A DNA stretch of 64,000 bases from Malaya genurostris (taxonomy: Eukaryota; Arthropoda; Insecta; Diptera; Culicidae), in NCBI RefSeq assembly GCF_030247185.1, contig NC_080571.1, positions 212,346,880 through 212,410,879 on the forward strand, written 5' to 3'. The position numbers and the translations under genes were made by a program. Shown here piece after piece: positions 1-10,434 of this stretch. Each line of letters begins with the position of its first letter. Position 1 is the stretch's first letter. Below the pieces are notes generated by a model. The model did no database searches and was not told where the DNA came from. It was given only the letters and a program-made list of their open reading frames with translations.

Positions 1-1140
1 ATGTAGCTGTTATTGATTAAACAATCCCTGCAGCGTTTTTCTTCTTCATGGCGTACACATTCTTTCGCCTCTCGTCAAGATTTCTTCCGTTCGTTAAACC
101 CGGATCCAAACGTGGAAAGAATAATCATACATTCTGAAGTGGACAGACAGAGTAAAAAAGCTCGTTTGGTAATTGGTTGTTGAATTAGAAAGTTGCGGTA
201 TCTTTACCCTAGCTTCGCAATATCGAAACCGATGATTCGAAAAACCCAGCAGTTTTTGAACGATAGTTTCCAATCATCGATCGCTTAAATCAAATTTTAA
301 CTTTTTGCAAAAACGAGTATCTAACAAAAAAAAAGATACGTTTTTCAATTCTGCTTACCCGGTTCAAATTACCAGTTACACAAAGTTTCAATAGGAAAAG
401 TTATGGAGCTACTATTATTCTTCGTTCGGGCCTCCTCGAAATGAGAAATAGTTTAACAATCCTAAAAATCTCGTTGAGAAATATTTTTACGCTCAATACA
501 TCTGTTTAGCTAATAATAACTTAACGTTTTATTTGATGATTTCATTTTTTCTTCAACTCGCCAGCGCATTATAGCTGAAATACTGAAATTCTAAGAGTAA
601 GAAAGTAGGAGAAACTGTGAAACGTTGGTATGAAATTGGTGCGTTTTGAGATCCGAAAACCCGCGAAGGATTATTCCTGTGCAGGTTTGCGACGAAGTGA
701 ACGAACAGGAGCGCACGAAATTGGATGGTAACAGTGATTGAGCTGCATGCGAGTACACGACCTTCAGTCGAATGTTAAAGAGTGTTTTTTTTTAATTATA
801 CTTTTTAAATTTTGTTTTAAACGACTCACAACGGTTTAACCATCTCGCTATACTCGTCCCTCAGTGTTATATTCGAAAAGATATGTTGCAACATGGAAAG
901 TTTTGTGTTGACGGAAAATTGTACCCGAAGTGATGTAGATTCCGTTCCATAATATGTCGGGCTGGGTTAAGATAGAGCATATAAGATATCTAGATTTGGA
1001 TTTTCACTGCAAATCAATACAAAGTCTTCAACATTGGCATCTAAAAATAATATTTTATCTAACATCATCGGCTACACCACCAACTACAATCAAAGTACTA
1101 GAAATCACACAGTTCATAGCAATTGAAATGTATTCGTTAC
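1..1140. other. AT-rich non-coding stretch
   Basis: No supported gene, RNA or recognisable repeat. All frames carry frequent stops. Probably intronic or intergenic. Confidence 0.5.
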
Positions 1141-1289
1141 TCAGACGTTACTCACCATAACGATACCTGTGCCAAGCTTTTAATAAGCGCAATGTCGTTT
1201 CTGACATCTTGAACCGAAGCGGGATGTCATTTCTGACATCTCGAACACCTACATCAACAATCCAAACAGTCATCGGAACGATAAGACAC

Positions 1290-1515
1290 TTCCTGCGAAT
1301 CTCTCAACGGGTGAGTACGTTGAATCGTGTTAGTGTGGTGAAAATTCGAGTAATTCGCGCGAAAGTAAGAATTTTTATCCGTACTTTGGCGACTCAACGA
1401 AGCCACACAGCGAGATTTTTGCTTGTAGTCCAGTGAAAAGAAAGTCCATTGGACTATAGACAAAAATTAACTGGTAATATAGCTTAAGTTACTGTGCCAT
1501 CAACCGACGTCATCC
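1290..1515 (+). repeat. Dispersed repeat, copy 1
   Basis: The segment around 1425-1512 (a CAGTGAAAAGA block, then a GTAATATAGC-like block, then CAACCGACGTCA) recurs with the same order and spacing at 56265-56365. It lies about 300 bases upstream of the LOA endonuclease remnant, so it may be untranslated or ORF1 sequence of that element. This is inferred from position only. Just upstream (1192-1247) an ATGTC...TTTCTGACATCT motif is directly duplicated. Confidence 0.45.
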
Positions 1516-1822
1516 CAAGCGAGGTGACGCCAACCAGAAAGAAAAAGAAGAAACGATAAGAAAACGAAAGAGTCCATCAACAAAACTTTTTTTTTATATA
1601 ATTTATTTATACTCTGCTTTAACCTAATTTTGGTCGTTCGAACAAAACTCTCGATAACATTAAAAACGACTACAACAGCACAGCAGCTAAATTGAAGAAA
1701 TCAATTAAAAACGATTTAAAGAATCCTTGCATGGTTAGCTATAGGCGATTATAAGCCAATATATTTGGTTTCTTCTAATTGTTGTACGATAAGTGCTGGA
1801 GATGTAGTGTTCATTACTTTAA

Positions 1823-2182
1823 TTGATAATGGTTAGAGTAACACAAATGAATCTCAAGCATAAACGTACAGCAACTATGAATCTATCCAGACTTATGCAA
1901 GAAGGTAAAGCTTCTATAGCTTTGAACGGTATGACTAATCCACGCGAAATGCCTCGTGCATGTATACTTGCAAATAGTGCTCACGATGTTTCTCTCATTA
2001 CGGAGCTCACAACTCGGGATATTTGTACTGTCACAGTTGGTATGACTATTGATGGCATAGACAGGAAATATGTCTATTGTTCGGCATATTTACCGCATAA
2101 CCAACCTTCGCCAAGCGATGACTTCAAAAAGGTTGTATCATACTGCTGCAAAAGTGATTTAGTGAGACAAACTCACTCATAG
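1823..2182 (+). pseudogene. LOA endonuclease domain fragment
   Basis: This 119-codon open stretch begins with a typical LOA endonuclease start (NLKHKRTATMNLSRLMQEGK at residues about 10-29). It then jumps straight to the PRACILAN segment near residue 45. The IQEPW region that normally lies between, with its catalytic glutamate, is missing through an internal deletion. The later TSAYL-like segment survives as CSAYLPHN near residue 90. The first ATG is only the first available; no real start is claimed. The reading frame changes between here and the RT fragment, so the polyprotein is broken. Confidence 0.75.
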
Positions 2183-2214
2183 TTGCAGAATATGCAGAAT
2201 GTCCACTTCGGATT

Positions 2215-3240
2215 GTGCGAGCTACTAGAGGAACTCCTTGGTGGAATGCTGAACTTGCTAGACTAAGGAAACTATGCAGAAGAGCTTGGAACCGAAGTGG
2301 TTGGAAAAGCCTCTGCACAAATGTCTCTAGTCTCAACGAGGCTAGCAGATTAAATAAGTTACTTGCGAGGTCTAAGGACTTTAATGTCATTTTATGGAAC
2401 CTAGTCGGTGATGGTTTGTTAAGGAAACTGAATAACCTTGGATTTCCGACTTACGGTTTTACCGACGATTATCATATATTGATGACCGGTATAAGCATTA
2501 CCACTCTCTTTGGTTTAATGCAGCAAGCCCTGCGATCGGTTGAACAATGGTGTTGTCAGGTTGGATTATCTGTAAATCCGGGCAAAACATCAATGGTGCT
2601 TTTCACTCATCGTAGGAGAATCACAGGAGCTCGTCCGTTACAGTTCTTGGGTTCAGAGGTCACTGTGGTTTATCAAGTTAAATACGTCAGGGTTATTCTT
2701 GATTCAAATCTGAATTGGTCTGCTCACATTGACTTCAGGATTAAAAGAACTTGCATGGCTTTCGGCCAATGCAGACGAGCTTTAGGAAAATCATGGGGAC
2801 TCAAACCCAGATACATTCATTGGATCTGCACAACTATCGTTAGACCAATTTTAGCATATGGATGTCTTGTATGGTGACAGAAGGGAGCCGTCGCGACAGT
2901 TCAGTCAAAGCTAAATCATCTCCAAAGGATGGTCCTAATGGCGATAACAGGAGCATTCACGACAACTCCTACTGCTGCTTAAGAGGCGCTACTGTGCATT
3001 AAACCACTACATGTGTTCCTAAAACAAGAAGCATTATCTTGTGCATACCGTCTTAAAGTTACAGGGCTTTGGAACAGTAACCCCATAGACTATGCTATTA
3101 GCCACACTCGCTTGTGATCTCAAATGGTTACCTGGGATGAGCATTTACTCGCTCCTAGTGACCTAATTCTCACATGCAGTTTTCCTTTCAAAACATTCAA
3201 TGTGAGCTATCCTCCTCGTGAGGAATGGTTGACTGGTTAT
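2215..3240 (+). pseudogene. LOA reverse transcriptase and connection, broken
   Basis: The frame opens with a linker, then resembles the C-terminal half of an RT. The catalytic box reads GFTDDYHIL (about 2455-2480) where YADD is usual, so the first residues of the box are altered while both aspartates remain. It is followed by WCCQVGLSVNPGKTSMVLFT and a LDSNLNWSAHI thumb-like block. Fingers and early palm motifs are deleted. The frame stops at 2875 (TGA after LVW) but continues in register through QSKLNHLQRM and ALSCAYRLKV, with further stops at about 2980, 3115 and 3247. The steady register argues for point decay rather than random reading. Confidence 0.8.
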
Positions 3241-3249
3241 TTGGAATGA

Positions 3250-3656
3250 CAACATGATGAACACATAGTTTGTTATACGGACGGTTCTTCTTTGAATGGT
3301 CGTGCTGGTGCTGGTGTCTACTGTCGTGAAATGAGGCTAGAGCAGTCTCATTCACTTGGTAGATACTGTACTGTGTTCCAAGCAGAAATCTACGCGATTC
3401 TGTGTGGAATACAATCGGCACTTCGGCAGAGAATCTTTGGTAAGCTTTAAAAGCACTGAGTTAAAATGTTTCACGGTCGAATCTAGTGATCGCATGTTGA
3501 ACTCCAATTGAGGAGCCCAGCATTTCAAATGCTGTTTACTTCTTATGGGTACCCGGCCATTCTTGTATTACTGGAAATGAATGGGCTGATGAGTTGGCTA
3601 GAGCTGGTGCAACGAATGATTTCGTTGGTCCTGAACCAGCTTTACCACTTTCAACT
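3250..3656 (+). pseudogene. LOA RNase H domain, two out-of-register pieces
   Basis: The first piece (3250-3449) carries CYTDGS with the first catalytic aspartate, GAGVY, and FQAEIYAI with the catalytic glutamate. A short stretch of degraded sequence follows. The frame then shifts and the second piece (3525-3656) reads VYFLWVPGHSCITGNEWADE, with the WVPGH histidine and the NEWADELA aspartate. RNase H residues are therefore largely present but split by an indel. The reading ends abruptly at codon ACT (3654-3656), exactly where the TIR element begins, and resumes at 4844. Confidence 0.85.
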
Positions 3657-4841
3657 CACGGAACGACCGAAATTAGCTCTGCGCCTAATTCGTATTACTG
3701 TTTTTGAATTAGTTGATTTTGACAACAAAATTTCCAAAATAACTATAAAATTAATTAAAGTTGAGAATTTACTTTGCAGAAAAAACTCTTATTTTTAGAG
3801 AATGTGTTTAGTTGGTGAATAGCGTGGACACAAACCAGCAATATTTCAATCCAACACGAAATTCTCATTGGCAACTAGTTTTATAATTAAAATCAGAAAA
3901 TTTGTTTCTATTTGTCTATCACCATCATTACTGAAGCACAGCACAAAGAAAACAAAACTGAAATGGGTATTATTAACAAGTTTATTAGCCAAAAACTCAT
4001 GAGAAGTGTCAAAGCAAAACAATCCATTAAAAAGCTAAAAAGGACAGTCTTATTGAAACTGCTTGAAAATTGTTTTGATGTTTTTCGCATGTGTTCGATA
4101 TATCTTTATTTAAATTTCTAAACCGATATGTAAAAATGTCGTAAACTGTTAGTGGAAATCGTATTTATTCAGAATTTGTGCGCACTTGAAGCGATTGTGC
4201 GTAATAATGTTTTTACGCGGAACAGTGAAGTGAATTTCGAATGTTTCACTCTGATTGTGATGAAGTTTTTTTGTATCTTCAAACCTTCCGAGCTGCGCCG
4301 TCCGGTGTACTACTTGTATTCGGTTTTTGTTTTCCGAGTGCTCAAAGTTTCCAGTGAGAATGAAGAAAACAGTGATTTAGAAGAAAAAAATTCAAAAAGA
4401 TGTTTATGTTTCGTTTATGTCTTTTTCTCCAATACAACATCGTATTTATACCTGCCAATATAGAAAAGACAACCGCGTCTGAAATTTTGTCGGCAGTAGT
4501 GTGCCATCTAGTGGCTAGTAGTCATTACGGTGTTACCGTTTCGGTGACAGGGCGCCATGTAGCTGCAAATTGCAGAAGCCAATTCAACCATTCATATTGG
4601 TTGAAAATAACATTTTATTTCTTTAATTCAACTAAAAAATTAGTTGAATGGAAATGAAATGTGCCTTAGCTAAGAAATGACAGCACGTTTAATTTGTGAA
4701 TTCCACTAAAAAAAATAGTCATTTCAACAAATATCTAAATTAGCAAAAGTGAGATTTTTTTAGTTGTCTCAAAAAATAACTAACTAAAATCAGCAAATCA
4801 ACTAAATTTTTCGCAAAAATGCTGATGTCGGTCGTTCCGTG
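3657..4841 (+). mobile_element. TIR element with 2-bp target duplication (copy 1)
   Basis: The element starts CACGGAACGACCGA and ends in the inverted form TCGGTCGTTCCGTG. CT flanks both sides (3655-3656 and 4842-4843). It is 1185 bp with no long reading frame, so presumably non-autonomous. A second copy lies inverted at 18907-20181 with CA as the duplicated dinucleotide. CAC termini with 2-3 bp duplications are known for EnSpm/CACTA elements, but CACGG is not the standard CACTA end, so assignment is only a suggestion. The internal parts are rich in AACTAA/TTAGTT motifs near both ends. Confidence 0.85.
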
Positions 4842-4966
4842 CTAGTTTGATAAAGCACAAGATTCGTTCTTGGGCTGCAACCAAACATGCCAGCAACTGG
4901 CGCTCCTTGCAAACTTGCGCTCAGACAAAAGCATTTTTACCAGATTTAAATATGAAAATGTCAAAG
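4842..4966 (+). pseudogene. LOA post-RNase H segment, resumed after insertion
   Basis: In frame with the RNase H piece once the intervening element and one copy of its 2-bp duplication are removed, this stretch reads SLIKHKIRSW, then NWRSLQTCAQTKAFLPDLN. The same motif occurs in the second LOA fragment near 16292. This is the conserved region after RNase H in LOA polyproteins. After about 4966 the sequence passes into a different repeat. Confidence 0.8.
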
Positions 4967-4974
4967 TGTCTACT

Positions 4975-5680
4975 GACAGATGCAGATGGCTGAACCGATT
5001 TTCACAAACTCAGATTCAAATTAAAGATCTTTTGGTCCCATAGATTACTATTGAATTTTCTCCCGATCCGACTCCCGGTTCCGGAATTACCGGATGATAT
5101 GCACAAAAAAATGAAAAAAAATTGTCACTCACTTTTCTAAGAGATGGTGTGACCGATTTTAACAAACTTAGATTCAAACGAAAGGTCTTATAGTCCTATA
5201 GATCGCTATTGAATTTTATCTTTATCATACTTCCGGTTCCGAAATTACAATGCAACATGTTCAAATCTATGAGAAAATTCGCACTCAGTGTTTTGAAAGA
5301 TACTGTGCAATTTCATCCAGATCCGACTTCCGGTTCCGAAATTTTAGGGCAAAGAGCATCGAAACTTTCAAACTATCATACAAAATGATACAAAATCGGT
5401 ACGCATCGGTACATGCTGGTTCGGAAGAAGAAGAAAACGCCACCACCTATCGTGCTTAGTTCAATTTTATATAGCGTTCAGGGTTGCCACATTTAGGTCT
5501 CTGTTAACTTGACATAACTGTTTACAAATTGAAAAGGTAATGGTAGTTTTTACCGAATTTTTTTTTGATTTTACACAAGTTTGAAAAATAAACTTGACAG
5601 AATCTTCTAATGGTGTTTTTGAAAACATAAGTAGTATGAGAAAAGCATCATCACACCACTAGATGGATTAAAAAAGGTGT
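4975..5680 (+). repeat. Composite mosquito-type repeat fragment
   Basis: Two diverged units carry the signature GATGGCTGAACCGATTTT ... TTCAAA.GAAAGGTCT ... CCGACTTCCGGTTCC (about 4985 and 5142). A stretch at about 5480-5540, with GGGTTGCCACATTTA and AACTTGACATAACTG, matches 52235-52295 in inverted orientation. The fragment ends near ATCATCACACCACTAGATGG at about 5650, similar to the terminus of the 9.5-12.7 kb copy. From 5680 to 6220 only weak similarity to the same family is seen. Confidence 0.6.
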
Positions 5681-6223
5681 GGGTATGTATGTGTGTTGTA
5701 AGCAAAGAGGTCGAGATCTCGGAGATGGCTGAACCGATTTTGATCAAACTAGTCGCAAATGGAAGGTCTCTCCGTCACCCTGAACGCTATTAAATGGTTT
5801 TGAGGTCAAATGTTTACTTTTTGAGTTACATAAAGTTTTATGTCAAAGTTTTCAGTTTTTTGACTATATCTGTCACAATTGACCTTGTAAACAGAATTCC
5901 GTACGGTAATAGCTATCCAACAAGCCATAGATTGTCAAACTCCGTCCATTTTTAACGGAGATATCGATAATATTGTGTAAGCGACTTTTCGCCTTATTCT
6001 AGTAGTAGTATTTTTACGCACTTGATGATGAAGCGATGTTTCAGAGCAAAGTGAAGCACGATTTTCAATACTGTTTTTAGCAGCTAAAGAATTATTCACA
6101 GTACCTTTTTCCACGACGTTTCGATTTTAGCACGGTTCGTTTTTGGCAACATGATCATTGGAACATAACTTATGTATTATAAAGATGGCAGTATTTTCAA
6201 ATTCAAAACAATTTCATATTTAT

Positions 6224-6225
6224 GT

Positions 6226-6257
<32 letters not shown>

Positions 6258-6289
6258 TTATTTATTTGTTTATTTATTTAGTTATTGAT

Positions 6290-6352
<63 letters not shown>

Positions 6353-6358
6353 TTTGTT
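6224..6358. repeat. (TTTA)n microsatellite
   Basis: About 135 bp of TTTA repeats with a few substitutions. Confidence 0.95.
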
Positions 6359-6459
6359 AATTTCAGGAGCTACAGGGTGATTAGTGTAAAAAATTCACAT
6401 AAATTTATTGGATTCATAGATTTTGATAGTCGACGACCAAATAAACTTATTTTAGTTTA

Positions 6460-7195
6460 ACCGGTATTCCGTTTTCGATCCCGAAAGGTACTCAAAAATT
6501 TTATGTGGAACGCACTACGATTTTTCTAAGATGGCTACACTGATTTTCAAAAAAATCGAATCTGTTGAAATGGTTAACAATCCATTAGACAAATTTAACT
6601 GACTTCGGCTACACCGATTTCCGTATTCCGTTCCCGAAAATATCGGGAAAAGATAAACTAAAAGAAGGCCAAAATGAAGTTAATAAACAAAAATTCAAAT
6701 TAAAAAAAACTTATGGTCTCACACAAAATTGGTGAATTTTATCCGATTCCGACTTCCAATTTTGAAATTACAGGGTGATGAGTTTTTAAAATTCAAACCG
6801 TCATAGAAGAAGACGATACCCAAAAAATCTTCAAATTTGGACTCAAAACTATTTCAATTTATTCTTCATACTAATTTATGGATATATTGGGTTATGCTGG
6901 TCTCTGAATACCACTTCTGGAAGTACCATAAATAATGACAAGAACTTCAAGACGAACTCACTTCTACATCTTATGGAATGCGTTTTCATTTGCCAAACGC
7001 TTAGATTAAAAGGAATAATTTCATTGTTTCATACAATTTCTATCTTCGATTCGTCTTGCAATTCCAAAATTACAAGGTAATGAGTGATTGAAATTTCAAA
7101 ATGTAATTTAAAACGACGGTCCTGAAAATAATTTTATGAAATTTAATAACATTGATTGATAAAAAATAATGTATCATCTCACTGTTAGGTAGATT
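6460..7195 (+). repeat. Diverged composite repeat
   Basis: Old copy of the same signature (ATTCCGACTTCCAATTTTGA, ACAGGGTGATGAG). Its end at about 7170-7195, ATGATACA...ATCTCACTGTTAGGTAG-like, is the inverted counterpart of the end at 23080-23110. No coding potential. Confidence 0.5.
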
Positions 7196-8430
7196 AAGCA
7201 CGTTTTTATAATAATAGTTGTTTGAAAAAAAGAAACTCTTTCCCAATTTTTATCATTCTGTTATAAGATGACATTTGATATCTCCAAATTTATGGTACTA
7301 CTTTAATTTAATTCAGATACTTTATTTTAATTCAGCTATGAAGAGATATATTGAGAATGATTGAACAAAGAACTCAAATATAGTGAAAATAAGTTTTATT
7401 CTGTGAGAACAGTTGCAATTTTTCATCAGTTCCCAATATTAAATAATTCACGTTCTTTTGTGGAAGCAAGACATAAATCATAATTTGAATGCACATCTCA
7501 GGAAACAGAACGCATGCACAAAGCAATTGAATACAACGGAAAAGATAGACTCAATCACTGTATCAACACTCCCTCATTTTGGGACATCCTAGTTGAAACC
7601 AATTCGACCGTGTCGACACTGCTTCTGGCTACCAACCAATGCGAGGACAAAGTTTCATTCATCGGGACAGAATGTTTGCAGCAGAAATTGGCGCACACCG
7701 GAAGAAGCTGAAGAATGAAGGAACACACGTTCCACTGAACTTGGGCGGCGGCCCATGCCAAGTTAGCAACGACGGTAGTGAGCTGAGTTTATTGCGTTCG
7801 AGGCGTTTTCCTCGCGGAAGAAAACGGTGGATAAATCGTGAGCTCGCATCGAAAACACACCGAAAAGAAATAACCGACTACGCTTGACGATAAAATTTTA
7901 TGTGGTAGATTATACTCAAATGAAATGATCCTCAATGATTCAAGTTTTCTTTTTTTTTTCTTTTCTTTTTTTTTTGAAAACAGAATCTCTAGCTGATTAC
8001 ACCGCACCCTTCGGTAGGAAGAAAATGCACTCTTCCGCCAAGTAGCGTGCGGGACAAAAATCGAAGCCATGGGCGGAAGCGGAAGATCGCGTACGCGAGA
8101 GGGAAATTACACTGCTAGTGCAACCAATTCTCCTATTACGGAATGAGTTTTCGCTCATATTTTCGATGTAATCTTCTGATTTCAATTTGCTTTTTTATGG
8201 GCTAGTGAGTTTCATTTTAGCAGTTTTTCTCACCAGCTTTAAGATGTTACAAAGTGAATTTCGATTGGCTGTAGGACTCAAACATCTGGCACACCCTGTG
8301 ACTACTGTGAGTTCATCCGGCATTGGCTAGTTGCCTTTCCCGGAGTGAAGAAAAAATGTTTGCCAAACAATCTCAACCGTTCAACAAATTGGGTCAACGA
8401 GCTTGAGTTTAGTTTTTTTGAGGAGACTTT
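7196..8430. other. Non-repeat stretch, one unassigned ORF
   Basis: No recognised gene. A frame at 7639-7887 (+) of 82 codons has slightly higher GC than its surroundings and a basic C-terminal half, but I recognise no family, splice site or promoter. It may be chance. A T-rich run lies at 7945-7975. Confidence 0.3.
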
Positions 8431-8664
8431 TAAAGATTTAAACTTCGTCAACTTTTTAACGATTATTATCAAAATTTAACAAATATCACTGAAAATCGCG
8501 GCGTTATATAAGTGTTTGTATATTGATGAGCAAGCAGCGTGCTTCATATGATGGTAAATGAAATGCTGCCCAGTGCATATAAACGAAATTGTTTTTGGAT
8601 CGATTCAATGCGTTCTCCGTAAATGATAGTATATGGATTCCATACTAGGCTGCAATATTCCAAA
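8430..8664 (-). pseudogene. LINE C-terminal segment, resumed left of tRNA-core MITE
   Basis: The minus-strand reading from the TA at 8665 gives YLEYCSLVWNPYTIIYGERI and then ESIQKQFRLYAL. After a one-base shift it reads HLPSYEARCLLINIQTL. These are typical late ORF2 blocks. The last part, to about 8430, is weak. Confidence 0.8.
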
Positions 8665-8666
8665 TA

Positions 8667-9250
<584 letters not shown>

Positions 9251-9252
9251 TA

Positions 9253-9505
9253 CGACATATGTACTATAAAGCTATTTTATAGTATATGGGTCTTGAAAAT
9301 TATGACAAGCATTTGATAAAGCCCAGCATACTATTTGCTTTATTGATTATTTATTATAACGTTCCACAAATGTTAACTTGGAGTCCAGGATTGAACCTAA
9401 ATCTCGTACAATTTTACTTTTTCCAACCATTTGATTTCCTAAAAATATGTCTACATAACGGGTTTCGTTTTTTCCTACTGAAAGTTATTTGCCTGCTACA
9501 TTTTT
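9253..9505 (-). pseudogene. LINE post-RT segment, resumed left of composite repeat
   Basis: Minus-strand reading directly after the composite repeat gives KCSRQITFSRKK. This fits the LNVKK seen on the far side and shares an A/T run with it. After a frameshift, SKIVRDLGSILDSKLTF follows, a well-known block of this LINE group. It ends at the TA preceding the tRNA-core MITE. Confidence 0.8.
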
Positions 9506-9642
9506 GCCTTTCTCATATAGAAAGGTTATGCAATCACTTGAAAAACCGACTAGTGAAAATTGGCCCGGAGGGCCAAGTGTCATATACCATTCGACTCAGT
9601 TCATCGAGCTGAGCAATGTCTGTGTGTGTGTGTATGTATGTG

Positions 9643-10400
9643 TGGATCAGGGTCATTTCGCCGAAAGCCATTTCGCCGAAAGCCGTTTCGCCGAAAGTCA
9701 TTTCGCCGAAAGGGTTATTTCGCCGAATCCTAAAATCGTCTTGAAAACGTAATTAGAATTGATTTAAATGATGATGATTTAGAAGATGATAGCGTTAACG
9801 CCCGTTTTGTTAACTTACCATTGTACTTCTTGAATAATGATTGATTGTTGTACTCTTGAATAAAGATTGATTCATGAACCTCAGAAAGAAGTTCCCAAGA
9901 AAACTTGTTGACTATTAGCTAGTAAGCATCAAAGCAGTCGCATAGGTGTATCTACCAGGCAAATGTAGGTGGTATTTTCCGTTTATTAAGTGAAAATGAA
10001 AAATTACTTAGCCGCATCGTTTTAGTTCATGTGCTATCCGACCTCGCTACCGCTCGTTCGGACCTAACTAAAGCAAAGAAACCTAGCTTTGAGTAGACCG
10101 GCCAAACGAGGCGGTTACAGGTTTGTATGCAAGAGGCCGCCGCTTCCGACGGCGGGTCGGCGGCCGACTCAGCTGGCGTCGGCTCGGCGGCTTTGTGCCG
10201 CCGAGCCATCTTGACTTTGATTATGTGGCTACGCCACATCAGTTATACAGGAGACATATCATGCATGAGATATGACCCTTACGGCGAAATTACCCTTTCG
10301 GCAAAATGACCCTTTCGGCGTACAATATGTAACACGGCGAAATGGCATTCGGCGAAACGACTTTCGGCGAAATGGCTTTCGGCGATATGACCCGCTCCCG
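9643..10400. mobile_element. TTTCGCCGAA-iterated TIR element (copy 1)
   Basis: Each end is built from several tandem TTTCGCCGAAAG-type motifs in inverted orientation (GGGTCATTTCGCCGAAAG at the left, CTTTCGGCGATATGACCC at the right). TATGTGTG flanks both sides (9635-9642 and 10401-10408), an apparent 8-bp duplication, though it lies in a TG-rich target. The centre (10120-10220) is strikingly GC-rich and palindromic (GCCGCCG/CGGCGGC). The second copy is at 23205-23898. Probably a non-autonomous DNA transposon; superfamily not determined. Confidence 0.75.
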
Positions 10401-10434
10401 TATGTGTGTGTGTGTATGTGTCAAATAATCTCAC

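Larger units (their letters stand above)
1823..4966 (+). mobile_element. LOA-clade non-LTR retrotransposon remnant, interrupted
   Basis: Reading along the plus strand, endonuclease, reverse transcriptase, connection, RNase H and post-RNase H segments appear in the order expected for LOA-clade elements (the clade of mosquito Lian). The element has lost part of the endonuclease and the front of the RT, has four in-frame stops, and is split at 3657-4841 by a TIR element. Three of the stops are TGA where the flanking residues suggest an original tryptophan. The head (ORF1) and the 3' end are not recognisable. It is certainly non-functional and degraded, but younger than the LINE at 8.4-15.3 kb, which has more frameshifts. 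Confidence 0.85.

Noticed and set aside
6158..6460. 100-codon frame rich in FIYL
   Set aside because: It is the translation of the (TTTA)n tract.
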